Source: Caulobacterales bacterium (GTDB taxonomy: Bacteria > Pseudomonadota > Alphaproteobacteria > Caulobacterales > Caulobacteraceae). From it: a DNA stretch of 64,000 nt. Both the position numbers and the translations under genes were made by a program. The notes beneath the pieces are model-generated. The model saw nothing but the letters and a program-made list of their open reading frames with translations, was not told where the DNA came from and searched no databases. The stretch is taken from contig JAEKKJ010000009.1 in the NCBI GenBank assembly GCA_019510435.1, forward strand, positions 248,001 through 312,000. Reading direction: 5' to 3'. Every line of letters starts with the position of its first letter. Position 1 is the first letter of the stretch. Positions 1-8,700 of this stretch are shown here, piece by piece.

Positions 1-262
1 CCTCGGCATTGGCCCAGTCGAGGCCGGCGCGGGCCGCGGCCAGGCGCACGGCTTGGGCGCTGAGCATGACCGACTGGCCGGTGCGGGTGGCCACCGGCGT
101 GCGGGCGGCCGGGCCGGCGCCGTCGAAGATCTCGCCCAGGGTGACGACACCGTCGTCGTCGACGGCGTCGGCCTTGAGGGTGACGGCCGTGCCGGCGAGG
201 GCCGGCGTGGCGAAGGCGGCGGCGAGCGCAAACAGGGTGGCCAGGCGGGCGAGGCGGCTCAT
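1..262 (-). CDS. flgA: Flagellar P-ring assembly chaperone FlgA, N-terminal part (cut by window edge)
   Basis: FlgA is the periplasmic chaperone that helps FlgI assemble the P ring. Only the first 87 residues lie in the window. They start MSRLARLATLFALAAAF, a signal peptide with a likely cleavage after ATPALA, followed by TAVTLKADAVDDDGVVTLGEIF, which fits the N-terminal domain of Caulobacter-type FlgA. The start is ATG at 262, three bases beyond the flgG stop, so the gene is the third member of flgF-flgG-flgA read leftwards. The C-terminal SAF-like domain lies outside the window, so the call rests on context plus this short match. Confidence 0.8.
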   Translation of the reverse strand, partial: MSRLARLATLFALAAAFATPALAGTAVTLKADAVDDDGVVTLGEIFDGAGPAARTPVATRTGQSVMLSAQAVRLAAARAGLDWANAE

Positions 263-265
263 GGC

Positions 266-1054
266 TTACGCCTTCACCTGGTTGGCCGTGGCCAGCATGC
301 TGTCGGCGGTGGAGATGACCTTGGAGTTCATCTCGTAGGCGCGCTGGGCGACGATCAGGGCGGTGATCTCCGAGACCGGATCGACGTTGGAGGCTTCGGT
401 GTAGCCCTGCACCAGGGTGCCGACGCCGACCGCGCCGGGCGTGCCGGTGGTGGGGGCGCCGGAGGCGGCCGTCTCTTTCAGGAGGTTGCCGCCCAGGGCC
501 TGCAGGCCGCCCTCGTTGACGAAGGTGGCGAGCTCCAGGACTCCGACCGTGTTGGGCGCGGTCTGGCCGGCCTGCTGCACCTGGACCTGGCCGGACTTGG
601 AGACCGTCACCTGGGTGGCGTCGCCCGGGATCGTGATCGCCGGCTGGACCTGGTAGCCGTCCTGGGTGACCAGCTGGCCCTGGTCGTTGATCGCAAAATT
701 GCCGGCCCGGGTGTAGGCGGTCTCGCCGGTGGGCAGCAGCACCTGGAAGTAGCCGCGGCCGTCGATGGCCATGTCGTACTGGTTGTCGGTGCGGGTCAGG
801 CTGCCCTGGGTGCCGATCCGGTAGACCGAGCCGGCCTTGACGCCCGCGCCCACCTGGACGCCGGTCGGCACGATGGTGCCCTGGTCGGAGGACTGCGTGC
901 CGGACGCTTCGAACGTCTGGTAGAGCAGGTCCTGGAACTCGGCGCGCTGCTTCTTGAACGCGACGGTGTTCATGTTGGCGATGTTGTTCGAGATGACCTC
1001 GACGTTCATCTGCTGAGCGGCCATGCCGGTGGCCGCGGTGCGAAGCGCTTGCAT
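266..1054 (-). CDS. flgG: Flagellar distal rod protein FlgG
   Basis: FlgG builds the distal rod of the flagellar basal body, crossing the periplasm between MS ring and hook. The 262-residue product begins MQALRTAATGMAAQQMNVEV and carries the rod/hook family signature ISNNIANMNTVAFKK around residues 20-35, with the conserved C-terminal block EASNVDPVSEITALIVAQRAY. The length equals that of typical alphaproteobacterial FlgG. It lies 14 bp downstream of flgF and 3 bp before flgA in one operon, so it should share the sigma-54 promoter upstream of flgF. It has no signal peptide, as expected for a substrate of the flagellar export apparatus. Confidence 0.97.
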   Translation of the reverse strand: MQALRTAATGMAAQQMNVEVISNNIANMNTVAFKKQRAEFQDLLYQTFEASGTQSSDQGTIVPTGVQVGAGVKAGSVYRIGTQGSLTRTDNQYDMAIDGRGYFQVLLPTGETAYTRAGNFAINDQGQLVTQDGYQVQPAITIPGDATQVTVSKSGQVQVQQAGQTAPNTVGVLELATFVNEGGLQALGGNLLKETAASGAPTTGTPGAVGVGTLVQGYTEASNVDPVSEITALIVAQRAYEMNSKVISTADSMLATANQVKA

Positions 1055-1068
1055 CTGTCGCTACCCTC

Positions 1069-1806
1069 TTACTGGACCTTGCCCAGGCGCTGGACAGCGC
1101 GGGCGGAGAGGTCGGCTTGGGAATCCATCATCTTGGCGATCTGTTCGTAGGCGCGGCTCACCTGGATCATGTTGGTGATCTCGATGACCGGCTTGACGTT
1201 CGAGGCCTCGACCATGCCCTGGCGCACCTTGGCGTCGACCGAGGGCTGGGGGGCGAGGTTCGAGGCGTTCTTGAAGAGGTTGTCGCCGTCCTTCTCCAGG
1301 ACGCCGGCGTTGGTGAAGGTGAAGACGCCCACCTTGCCCACCCGGTCGCGGCCCTGGCTCAGCGAGCCGTCGGGGCCGACGGAGACCGGACCCTTCTCGG
1401 CGTCGACGGTGATCTCGCTGCCGCCCTCGTCCAGCACCGCCAGGCCCTGCTGGGTGACCAGCTTGCCGGTGGTGTCCAGGGTGAAGCGGCCATCGCGGGT
1501 GAAGCGCGGACCGTTCGGACCCTGCACCTGGAAGAAGCCCTTGCCGTCGATGGCCATGTCCAGGGGCCCGCCGGTCTCGCTGAGCGCGCCCTGGCCGAAG
1601 TCGCGGGCCACGCCGTTGGAGGCGACGAACTTGACCGGGCTCGGGATGTACTGGGTGGTGGCCGGCGTGCCGAGGTCGGTCTTCTCCATCAGCGACTCCA
1701 CCTTGAAGCCGGTGGTGTCCATGTTGGCGATGTTGTTGGCCACGATGTCCATCTGGCGCTGGAGCACCATCTGGCGGGAGAGACCGACGTAGAGCGTGTT
1801 GTCCAT
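1069..1806 (-). CDS. flgF: Flagellar proximal rod protein FlgF
   Basis: FlgF is a proximal rod subunit of the basal body. The protein (245 residues) begins MDNTLYVGLSRQM and shows the family motif VANNIANMDTTGFK near residue 25 and the C-terminal VEASNVKPVIEITNMIQVSRAYE. An in-frame upstream start would extend it by 20 residues (to 1866), but that extension runs through a sigma-54 promoter at 1851-1867, so the ATG at 1806 is preferred. It is the first gene of flgF-flgG-flgA and is divergent from fliL-fliM, the arrangement known in Caulobacter. Confidence 0.96.
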   Translation of the reverse strand: MDNTLYVGLSRQMVLQRQMDIVANNIANMDTTGFKVESLMEKTDLGTPATTQYIPSPVKFVASNGVARDFGQGALSETGGPLDMAIDGKGFFQVQGPNGPRFTRDGRFTLDTTGKLVTQQGLAVLDEGGSEITVDAEKGPVSVGPDGSLSQGRDRVGKVGVFTFTNAGVLEKDGDNLFKNASNLAPQPSVDAKVRQGMVEASNVKPVIEITNMIQVSRAYEQIAKMMDSQADLSARAVQRLGKVQ

Positions 1807-1850
1807 TAACGGGGGACCTGGTGAGTGCGACGTTTCGGCCCTCAAGGTCT

Positions 1851-1867
1851 GCAAGCTTCGGGCCAAC
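1851..1867 (-). promoter_or_regulatory. Sigma-54 promoter of flgF-flgG-flgA
   Basis: Read on the minus strand the sequence is TTGGCCCGAAGCTTGC. It has GG and GC separated by exactly ten bases, the invariant -24/-12 pattern of RpoN promoters, and matches the Caulobacter class III flagellar consensus. Transcription would start near 1840, giving a leader of about 34 bases before the flgF ATG at 1806. Confidence 0.85.
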
Positions 1868-1924
1868 TTAAAAGCCCATAGAAATCAACGAACAAGAAAG
1901 TTAACGCGGGCTCCGCGGCGGATT

Positions 1925-1977
1925 TTGCCGGGCAGGAATCAGGCCCGTTAGGAATCGTTAAAAACCGCTTCTTAACC
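1925..1977. promoter_or_regulatory. Shared flgF/fliL control region with possible FlbD and CtrA half-sites
   Basis: On the minus strand 1925-1935 reads GCCCGGCAAAA, which resembles half of an ftr (FlbD) enhancer and sits about 70 bases upstream of the sigma-54 promoter. TTAG at 1948, TTAA at 1958 and TTAACC at 1972 resemble CtrA half-sites, which in Caulobacter control class II operons such as fliLM. The spacing does not match the TTAA-N7-TTAA consensus, so the CtrA reading is tentative. Confidence 0.35.
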
Positions 1978-2038
1978 AAAGCCGCGCATCTGTGGGCAGG
2001 CCGGGGACGCCGAGTCCGGCAGGCTGGGGAAGCGGGCG

Positions 2039-2644
2039 GTGGCCAAGGACAAGGTCAAGGAAGCGAAGGACGGCGCCGAGGAAGGCGCCGACGGCGTCGA
2101 GGGCGAGGCCCCGGCGAAGAAGAAGCTTCCGATGAAGATGATGCTGATCGCCGGCGCCGCGGCCCTGGTCGTGGTGGGCGGCGGCGGCACGGCCGCGTTC
2201 GTCTTCCTCTCGCCCAAGCCCGACGCCGCGCACGCCCAGAAGGGTGGCAAGGACGCCAAGAAGAAAGACAAGAAGAAGGACGAGAAGAAAGGCGGCAAGG
2301 AAGACAAGAACGCGCCGGTGATCAAGGAAGGTCCCGACGGCGTCGTCTTCTACACCCTGCCGGAAGTGGTGGTGAACATGCAGACCGCCGACGGCCGCCC
2401 GACGTTCCTGAAGCTGAAGCTCACCCTGGAGCTGCCCAGCGCCGACACGGCGGACGAGCTGGATCCCAACCTTCCGCGCCTGCAGGACATGTTCCAGACC
2501 TTCCTGCGCGAGCTGCGGCCCGAAGACCTCAGCGGCAGCCAGGGCAGCTACCAGCTGCGCATGGAGATCCTGCGCCGGGTCAACCTGGTGATCGCGCCCT
2601 CCAAGGCGAACGCCGTCCTGATCGAGGAGATGCTGATCAACTAG
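2039..2644 (+). CDS. fliL: Flagellar basal body-associated protein FliL
   Basis: FliL is a single-pass inner membrane protein that surrounds the stator and supports torque. The 201-residue product has a charged cytoplasmic head, one membrane segment at about residues 33-57 (LIAGAAALVVVGGGG), a lysine-rich linker around 65-90, and a FliL domain in the second half (VVFYTLPEVVVNM ... LRRVNLVIAPSKANAVLIEEMLIN). The start is a GTG at 2039 preceded by GGGGA. It is followed 30 bp later by fliM. The lysine-rich stretch just outside the membrane segment is a local peculiarity. Confidence 0.93.
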   Translation: MAKDKVKEAKDGAEEGADGVEGEAPAKKKLPMKMMLIAGAAALVVVGGGGTAAFVFLSPKPDAAHAQKGGKDAKKKDKKKDEKKGGKEDKNAPVIKEGPDGVVFYTLPEVVVNMQTADGRPTFLKLKLTLELPSADTADELDPNLPRLQDMFQTFLRELRPEDLSGSQGSYQLRMEILRRVNLVIAPSKANAVLIEEMLIN

Positions 2645-2674
2645 CGCGCCTGCGCCGGTTGCATCCCGAAATCC

Positions 2675-3763
2675 ATGGCCGAAGACACCGACGACATCGT
2701 TGAGCCGCAGGACGCCGAGGACATCAACCCGGATTCCCCGGACGCGTGGGCCGCCGCCGCCGCCGCCGAGGCCGCCTCGGCCGAGCGGATCCTGAACCAG
2801 GACGAGATCGACAGCCTGCTGGGCTTCGACCTCTCCGACGACGAGATCGCCGAGCGCACAGGCATCCGGGCGATCATCAACTCGGCCCTGGTCTCGTACG
2901 AACGCCTGCCGATGCTGGAGATCGTGTTCGACCGCCTGGTGCGGTTGATGACGACCAGCTTGCGCAACTTCACGTCGGACAACGTCGAAGTCAGCCTGGA
3001 CAACATCTCGTCGATCCGTTTCGGCGACTACCTGAACTCGATCCCGCTGCCGGCGATCCTGTCGGTGTTCCGGGCCGAGGAGCTGAACAACTACGGCCTG
3101 CTGACGGTCGATTCGAACCTGATCTATTCGATCGTCGACGTGCTGCTAGGCGGACGCCGCGGCACGGCGGCCATGCGCATCGAGGGCCGGCCCTACACCA
3201 CCATCGAGCGGGTGCTGGTGCAGCGGATGGTCGAGGTGGTGCTGGCCGACGCCAAGGAGGCGTTCGAGCCGTTGACGCCGGTCCACTTCACCCTGGACCG
3301 CCTGGAGACCAATCCGCGCTTCGCGGCCATCGCCCGGCCGGCCAACGCGGCCATCCTGGTGAAGCTGCGCATCGACATGGAAGACCGCGGCGGGCGCATC
3401 GAGCTCCTGCTGCCCTATGCGACCCTCGAGCCCATCCGCAAGATGCTGCTGCAGCAGTTCATGGGCGAGAAGTTCGGCCGCGACAACATCTGGGAAAGCC
3501 ACCTGGCCACCGAGCTCTGGACCACCAGCACCGAGGTCCGCGCCGTGCTCGACGAGCAGCAGATCAGCCTGAAGAAGGTGCTGGACCTGAAGGTCGGCGA
3601 CACCCTGATGCTGAACGCCACGCCCGACAGCCTGATCGAGCTGCGGGCCGGGACGATCCCGCTGACCCGCGGCCGCATGGGCCGCCGCAACGCCCATATC
3701 GCCGTGCGCGTGGAAGCCCCGCTTTCGCCCGCCGCCCGCCAAGCCGTGCAGAGGATGTCATGA
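2675..3763 (+). CDS. fliM: Flagellar motor switch protein FliM
   Basis: FliM forms the middle of the C ring and binds phosphorylated CheY to switch rotation. In 362 residues it shows the N-terminal CheY-binding motif LNQDEIDSLLGF (about residues 40-51), the CheC-like middle domain with LLGGRRG and EPIRKMLLQQFMGE, and a C-terminal SpoA domain (VLDLKVGDTLMLN ... RMGRRNAHIAVRVE). An acidic, alanine-rich lead of about 38 residues before the CheY motif is longer than in enteric FliM. Its stop overlaps the next start by four bases (ATGA), implying translational coupling to 3760-4386. Confidence 0.97.
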   Translation: MAEDTDDIVEPQDAEDINPDSPDAWAAAAAAEAASAERILNQDEIDSLLGFDLSDDEIAERTGIRAIINSALVSYERLPMLEIVFDRLVRLMTTSLRNFTSDNVEVSLDNISSIRFGDYLNSIPLPAILSVFRAEELNNYGLLTVDSNLIYSIVDVLLGGRRGTAAMRIEGRPYTTIERVLVQRMVEVVLADAKEAFEPLTPVHFTLDRLETNPRFAAIARPANAAILVKLRIDMEDRGGRIELLLPYATLEPIRKMLLQQFMGEKFGRDNIWESHLATELWTTSTEVRAVLDEQQISLKKVLDLKVGDTLMLNATPDSLIELRAGTIPLTRGRMGRRNAHIAVRVEAPLSPAARQAVQRMS

Positions 3764-4386
3764 GCCTGATCGGTATCGGAATGAACCTGCTACTGGCTGG
3801 CCTGCTAATGGCCGCCATGGTCGTGGGCCTGCGCCTGAACCGCCGGCTGAAGGCGCTGAAGGACAGCCACCAGCACTTCGAGGCCGCCGTGCGCGACCTG
3901 AACATGGCCGCCGCCCGCGCCGAACAGGGGCTGGCCGACCTGCGCGCGGCCACCGACGAGGCGACGGACCTGCTGTCCGACCGGATCGAGAAAGGTCGCG
4001 CCCTGGCCACGAAGCTGGAGCGCCTGACCGCCGCCGCGCCTGCCCTGCCCGCCGCCCCTGCGCCGCGGCCGCAGGCCGCCGCGCAGGCGGGCCGCCCGCA
4101 GCTGACCCGCGAGGACGCCCGCGCCCGCGCCGAGGACGTGGCCGCCGCCTTTGCCGGCGGCACCGCCGACCAGCGCCTGGGCGCCCTGCTCGTCGCCGTG
4201 CGCACCGCCCGCTCGCGGCCCGAGACCCTGGTGGAGCCGGTGGCCCGCATGGAGGCCGTGGCCAGCGTGGAGGCCGAGCCGCTGGTCGGCCGCGCCCCGC
4301 TGCCCGGCCGCCGCGTGGCCGCCATTGACGACGACCTGTTCGAAGACGCGCCGGCGGCCAACGTCCGCGCCGGAGGCCGCTGGTGA
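3760..4386 (+). CDS. DUF6468-like membrane-anchored protein of the flagellar operon
   Basis: The 208-residue product has an N-terminal membrane segment (IGIGMNLLLAGLLMAAMVVG), then a likely coiled coil (LNRRLKALKDSHQHFEAAVR to about residue 90), an alanine/proline-rich linker, and an acidic tail DDDLFED. This matches my memory of the DUF6468 proteins that sit between fliM and motE in Caulobacterales; no biochemical role is known to me. It overlaps both neighbours by four bases (ATGA with fliM, GTGA with the next gene), so it is co-translated with motor components and probably works at the motor. Confidence 0.75.
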   Translation: MSLIGIGMNLLLAGLLMAAMVVGLRLNRRLKALKDSHQHFEAAVRDLNMAAARAEQGLADLRAATDEATDLLSDRIEKGRALATKLERLTAAAPALPAAPAPRPQAAAQAGRPQLTREDARARAEDVAAAFAGGTADQRLGALLVAVRTARSRPETLVEPVARMEAVASVEAEPLVGRAPLPGRRVAAIDDDLFEDAPAANVRAGGRW

Positions 4387-5387
4387 AATCCGTTCCGCGT
4401 ATCCTGCCCCTCGTCGGGGTCGCCATCGGCGGCGTGCTGGCCGTGAACGCCCTGGCCGGGGCGCGCGACCTGCCGAGCCTGCTCTCCGGGGCCCAGGCCT
4501 TCGCCGAGGGCGCGGCCAAGACCGCCGCGGGCAAGCCGGCCAAGGCGGCCAAGGCCAAGGACGCCAAGGCGGATGCGGCCGCGACTGCGGCTGCGCCGAC
4601 CGAGGCCACGGCCGCGCCCACCGGCCTGCTCACCGACACTGCCGCCGCCCTGCCGCCGGCCTCCATCGCGCCGAAGCCGGTCTGTGCGCCCACCGCCGCC
4701 GAGCTCGCCAAGCAGGCGGGGCTGTCGCCGGCCGAGCTTCAGGTGTTGCAGAGCCTGGGCGAGCGCCGCGGCCAGCTGGACCAGCGCGAGAGCGACCTCA
4801 ACACCCAGCTGGCGCTGATGGCCGCGGCCGAAGCCAAGCTGGACGCCAAGCTGAAGGCCCTGACCGGCCTGAAGGGCGAGATCCAGGGCCTGCTCACCGA
4901 GAGCGACGCCAAGCAGGCGGCCGAGATCGACCGGCTGGTGAAGGTCTATGAGGGCATGAAGCCCAAGGACGCCGCGCCGCGCTTCGTCTTGCTGGACGAC
5001 AGCGTGCGCATCCCGATCGCCGCCAAGATGAAGGACCGGGCGCTGTCCTCGATCGTCGCCCTGATGCCGGCGGCCGACGCCAAGAAGCTGACCGAGTCCC
5101 TGGCCCGCCGCTATTCCGACGCCATGGCCGCCGCGGCCAAGGCCGACCAGGTGGCCAGCGCCGCCGCCGACAAGACCGCCCAGGCCGCCTCGGACCCGAC
5201 CAAGACCGCCCCGGCCAAGCCCACGCGCACGGCCGCCAAGAAGCCGGTCCCGCGCAAGAAGGCGCCCGCCACCCAGCAGGCGGCCAATGCGTCGGCCGCT
5301 GCGAAGGCGACGACGCCTGCGCCGGCTGCGGCGGCTCCGGCCACCGCGGCTCCGGCCGCCGCAGCGCCCGCGGCCAAGACCGGGTAG
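4383..5387 (+). CDS. motE: MotE-like flagellar motor chaperone
   Basis: MotE proteins are exported or membrane-anchored factors that fold the periplasmic motor protein MotC in alphaproteobacteria. This 334-residue product begins with a hydrophobic segment (ILPLVGVAIGGVLAVNALAG), has a coiled coil at about residues 115-180, then a MgtE-N-like helical domain containing KPKDAAPRFVLLDDSVRI and ALSSIVALMPAADAKKLTESL. The last 85 residues are a low-complexity Ala/Lys/Pro tail not expected of short MotE proteins. GTG start, overlapping the previous gene; only 3 bp before the TPR gene. The symbol is assigned by domain and operon position. Confidence 0.7.
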   Translation: MKSVPRILPLVGVAIGGVLAVNALAGARDLPSLLSGAQAFAEGAAKTAAGKPAKAAKAKDAKADAAATAAAPTEATAAPTGLLTDTAAALPPASIAPKPVCAPTAAELAKQAGLSPAELQVLQSLGERRGQLDQRESDLNTQLALMAAAEAKLDAKLKALTGLKGEIQGLLTESDAKQAAEIDRLVKVYEGMKPKDAAPRFVLLDDSVRIPIAAKMKDRALSSIVALMPAADAKKLTESLARRYSDAMAAAAKADQVASAAADKTAQAASDPTKTAPAKPTRTAAKKPVPRKKAPATQQAANASAAAKATTPAPAAAAPATAAPAAAAPAAKTG

Positions 5388-5390
5388 CCG

Positions 5391-8357
5391 ATGACGCTGA
5401 AGCAGGCCCTCCGCTCGGGGGTGGCCGCGGCCTGCATCGCCAGCGTCGCCGCACCCGCCAGCATCGCCGCCCCCGCGGCCGAAGCGGCCGCCCGCGCCTC
5501 TGCCAAGGCGCGCGGCGGCCTCGACGTGCGCGTGGCGAGCGCGGAGACCTTTACGCGCATCGAGGCCAGCGGCGCGCGCATCACCGCCAAGCGCGACGGC
5601 CAGACGGTGGTGCTGAGCTACGACCGCGACGGCGACCCCGACATCGCCCACCTGCGCGCCCAGCCGCCGAAGTGGATCAAGGCCGCCGAGAAGCGCCACG
5701 CGGGCGGCCATCTGCAGCTGGTGGTGACCCTGGCCGACGACGCCGACGCCAAGATCGGCCAGGCGGACGGCGCCACCTACGTCAACTTCTTCGCCAAGGC
5801 CGAGCCGGCGCCGGCGGCCGCCGGGCCCGAGACGCCCGCTGTCGAGGTGGCCGAGGCCGAGCCGCCGCGCCCCGACCCGCTGCCCAAGGGCGGCGTGGTC
5901 AAGATGGAGACCAAGGTCGCCAACGGGCAGGTGCAGCTGAGCTTCGCCTGGGCCAACCCGGCCGGCGCGGCGGTCTTCCACCGCGGCGACGCCGTCTGGG
6001 TCGTGTTCGACGCCCCGGCGACCCTGGACGTCTCGTCCGCGCCCAAGGGCGTCAAGCCGCTCAAGGGCCTGCAGGCGTTCAAGGGCGCCGACCACGCCGC
6101 CCTGCGCATCGACGCCGACCCGGACGCCCCGGTGTTCGTCTCCTCCATCGGCAACGTCTGGACGGTCTCGCTGGGACCGGGCCCGCAGGCCCAGCCCTCG
6201 ATCATCCGCGTCACCCGCGACGCCGCCGGCGGCCCGGCCACCCTGAAGGCGCCGGTGGCGGGCGCGACGCGCGTCGTCGAGCTGCCGGACCCGGTGGTCG
6301 GCGACACCCTGACCGTGGTCACCGCCCTGGGCCCCGCCAAGGGCGTGCCCAGCCGGCGGGACTATGTGGACGCGGCCTTGCTGCCGTCGATCCAGGGCCT
6401 GGCGGTCGAGCCCCTGGCCGACGACGTCGCCGTCAAGCGCGACGGCGAGATCGTGCGGATCACCAAGAGCTCGGGGCTCTCGCTCTCGCCCGCCTGGGCC
6501 ACCCGCGACCGCGAGGAGGCCGCGCTGGGCGCGCCGCAGCCGGCGCCGATGCCGGCGATGATCCCGGCCGACTGGTCGAAGACCGGCCCCGCCGGCTTCC
6601 TGCGCCGCTACGAGGTCCTGCTGTCGGCGGCCTCGGCGGAGGGCGGCAACCGCGACCGCCAGAGCCCGATCGCCGCACGGATGGCGCTGGCGCGGTTCCT
6701 GATCGGCTCGGAGCTGTCGTTCGAGGCCATCGGCGTCCTGAACGACCTGGCCCGCACCCATCCGGAGATGCTGGACGATCCGGAGTTCCGGGGCCTGCGC
6801 GGCGTCGCCCGCACCCTGGCGCGCCGCTATGCCGAGGCCGACGCGGACTTCTCCTCGCCGGTGCTGGCGGACGATCCCTCCACGGCCCTGTGGCGCGGCT
6901 ATGTGGACAGCCAGCTAGCCCACTACGCCGACGCGCGCAGCCAGTTCATCAAGGGCGCCCAGGCCTATGGCCTGTTCGCGCCGATCTGGAAGGCCCGCTT
7001 CGCGCGCGCCGACGCCCAGGCGGCCCTGGCCCAGGGCGACATCGTCGGCGCCGACAACCGCATCCAGATGGCGCTGCAGGAGGACCTGCCGCCCGAGGAG
7101 CAGCTGCTGGCGCGCCTGGTCCAGGCCAAGGTGATCGAGCTGCAGGGCCACAAGGACCGGGCGCTTCGGGTCTATGCCGCCATCGCCCGCGCGCCGATCG
7201 ATTCGATCTCGGCGCCGGCCACGCTGCGCGCCACCCAGATCAAGCTGGAGCTGGGCCAGGTCTCGCCGGCCCAGGCGGCGGGGGTGTTCGACGGCCTGCG
7301 CTACCGCTGGCGCGGCGACGCCACCGAGCTGGAGACCATCCGCGCGCTCGGGAACCTCTACCTCAGCCAGGGCCGCTACCGCGAGGCGCTGGAGGCGCTG
7401 CGGTCGGCGGGCGGCCGGCTGCCCGATCTGCCCCAGGCGCAGCAGCTGCAGTCCGACCTGGCCGCCGCCTTCCGCGGCCTGTTCCTCGACGGCGGCGCCG
7501 ATGGGCTGGAGCCGGTCCAGGCCCTGGCCCTGTTCTACGACTTCAAGGAGCTGACCCCCATCGGCGCCGACGGCGACCTGATGGTGCGCAAGCTGGTCAA
7601 GCGGCTGGTCGACGTGGACCTGCTGCCGCAGGCGGCGGAGCTCTTGAAATACCAGGCCGAGAACCGCCTCGACGGCGTGCCACGAGCCCAGGTCTCCACG
7701 GACCTGGCGGTGATCTACCTGATGGACCGCAAGCCGGAGATGGCGCTGGAGGCGATCAACGCCTCGCGCACCACGGTGCTGCCCACCGCCCTCAACGTCG
7801 AGCGCCGGTTGATCGAGGCGCGGGCCTGGATGACCGTGGGCAAGTTCGACAGCGCCCTGGAGATCATCGAGAAGGACACCTCGAAGGAGGCCGGCGACCT
7901 ACGGGCCGAGATCGTCTGGAAGAAGCGCGACTGGGCCGCGGCCGGGCCGCTGTTCGAGAAGGGCCTGGGCGAGCGCTACAAGACCGCCACGCCGCTGACC
8001 GCCGACGAGGAAGGCCGGCTGATCCGCGCCGGCGTCGCCTACAGCCTGGCCGGGGACGATGCGTCGCTGGCGCGGCTGCAGGCGCGCTACCAGGGCTTCT
8101 ACGAAAAGGCCAACAATCCCGAGGCCCTGCGCATCGCCCTGTCCGGCGTGCCCACCGGCCGGCTCAGCGTGGCCGACTTCAGCCGCGTGTCGGCGGACAA
8201 CGAGACGTTCGCCGGCTGGGTGGACAAGATGAAGGGCCGCTTCAAGACCCGGCCCGCGCCGGTGGGGACGGCCAAGGCGGCCGCGGCCCCGACCAAGCCG
8301 GTCGCCCCGGCCGCGGCGAAGCAGGCGCAGGCGAAGGCGGGGACGGCGAAGGGGTAG
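5391..8357 (+). CDS. Large exported TPR-repeat protein at the end of the fliL-fliM operon
   Basis: The 988-residue protein has a signal-peptide-like start (ALRSGVAAACIASVAAPASIAAPAAEA), a beta-rich N-terminal half with repeated AMIN-like segments, and a helical C-terminal half with tetratricopeptide-like repeats (for example AIGVLNDLARTHPEM, RYREALEALRSAGGRLPDL, DSALEIIEKDTSKEAGDL). The tail is Ala/Lys/Pro-rich, like that of the preceding MotE-like protein. It starts 3 bp after motE and so belongs to the same transcript. Its place suggests a periplasmic scaffold for the motor or chemotaxis apparatus, but I recognise no enzyme domain and no tested homologue. Confidence 0.7.
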   Translation: MTLKQALRSGVAAACIASVAAPASIAAPAAEAAARASAKARGGLDVRVASAETFTRIEASGARITAKRDGQTVVLSYDRDGDPDIAHLRAQPPKWIKAAEKRHAGGHLQLVVTLADDADAKIGQADGATYVNFFAKAEPAPAAAGPETPAVEVAEAEPPRPDPLPKGGVVKMETKVANGQVQLSFAWANPAGAAVFHRGDAVWVVFDAPATLDVSSAPKGVKPLKGLQAFKGADHAALRIDADPDAPVFVSSIGNVWTVSLGPGPQAQPSIIRVTRDAAGGPATLKAPVAGATRVVELPDPVVGDTLTVVTALGPAKGVPSRRDYVDAALLPSIQGLAVEPLADDVAVKRDGEIVRITKSSGLSLSPAWATRDREEAALGAPQPAPMPAMIPADWSKTGPAGFLRRYEVLLSAASAEGGNRDRQSPIAARMALARFLIGSELSFEAIGVLNDLARTHPEMLDDPEFRGLRGVARTLARRYAEADADFSSPVLADDPSTALWRGYVDSQLAHYADARSQFIKGAQAYGLFAPIWKARFARADAQAALAQGDIVGADNRIQMALQEDLPPEEQLLARLVQAKVIELQGHKDRALRVYAAIARAPIDSISAPATLRATQIKLELGQVSPAQAAGVFDGLRYRWRGDATELETIRALGNLYLSQGRYREALEALRSAGGRLPDLPQAQQLQSDLAAAFRGLFLDGGADGLEPVQALALFYDFKELTPIGADGDLMVRKLVKRLVDVDLLPQAAELLKYQAENRLDGVPRAQVSTDLAVIYLMDRKPEMALEAINASRTTVLPTALNVERRLIEARAWMTVGKFDSALEIIEKDTSKEAGDLRAEIVWKKRDWAAAGPLFEKGLGERYKTATPLTADEEGRLIRAGVAYSLAGDDASLARLQARYQGFYEKANNPEALRIALSGVPTGRLSVADFSRVSADNETFAGWVDKMKGRFKTRPAPVGTAKAAAAPTKPVAPAAAKQAQAKAGTAKG

Positions 8358-8395
8358 GGGGGCGGCGAAGTCGGCGTTCGACCGATTGCGGACCT

Positions 8396-8605
8396 CTACC
8401 TCCCCCGCGAAGCGGCGGGAGGGGGACCGCCGGCCGAGCGCAGCGGAGAGCCGGTGGTGGAGGGGGCGAGCTTCAAGCGCAGTGGATCGACCCGGCTGTC
8501 CGAGGCTCAGCAGATGGGGCTCGCCCCCTCCACCCCCCGCTCTACGGCCGGCTGACGCCGACCTCGGCGTGCGGTCCCCCTCCCGCCGCTTCGCGGGGGA
8601 GGTAG
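8396..8605. repeat. Long palindromic intergenic repeat, family R1, copy 1
   Basis: The arms 8396-8428 and 8573-8605 are perfect 33-bp inverted complements (core CCCCCGCGAAGCGGCGGG). An inner pair, GGTGGAGGGGGCGAGC and its complement, nests inside. A second copy lies at 8748-8956 and a diverged one at 28693-28831. It looks like a paired REP-type element; nothing in it looks coding. Confidence 0.85.
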
Positions 8606-8617
8606 GTGCGATAGTCC

Positions 8618-8700
8618 CATCGTCCCGATGGGGACCGGCGCATAAATCTCACGGTAGATGCGAGCCTCGGGGCCTGGCCGCCATGAGATTTAAGCTGGGG
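8618..8700 (+). repeat. Repeat family R2, short copy
   Basis: This 83-bp block, containing GGTAGATGCGAGCCTCGGGG and ATGAGATTTAAGCTGGGG, recurs inverted at 13721-13889. Compared with that copy it lacks about 85 internal bases including one of the two hairpin arms. It lies between the two R1 copies in the 748-bp non-coding stretch 8358-9105. Confidence 0.8.

Noticed and set aside
53..1150. Plus-strand open frame over flgG
   Set aside because: It is the antisense shadow of flgF/flgG and flgA in very GC-rich DNA; the minus-strand frames give full rod-protein motifs.
3564..6761. 1065-codon minus-strand frame across the motor operon
   Set aside because: Low-complexity Gly/Arg/Ala translation with no domain; it lies under fliM, motE and the TPR gene, which have clear motifs on the plus strand.
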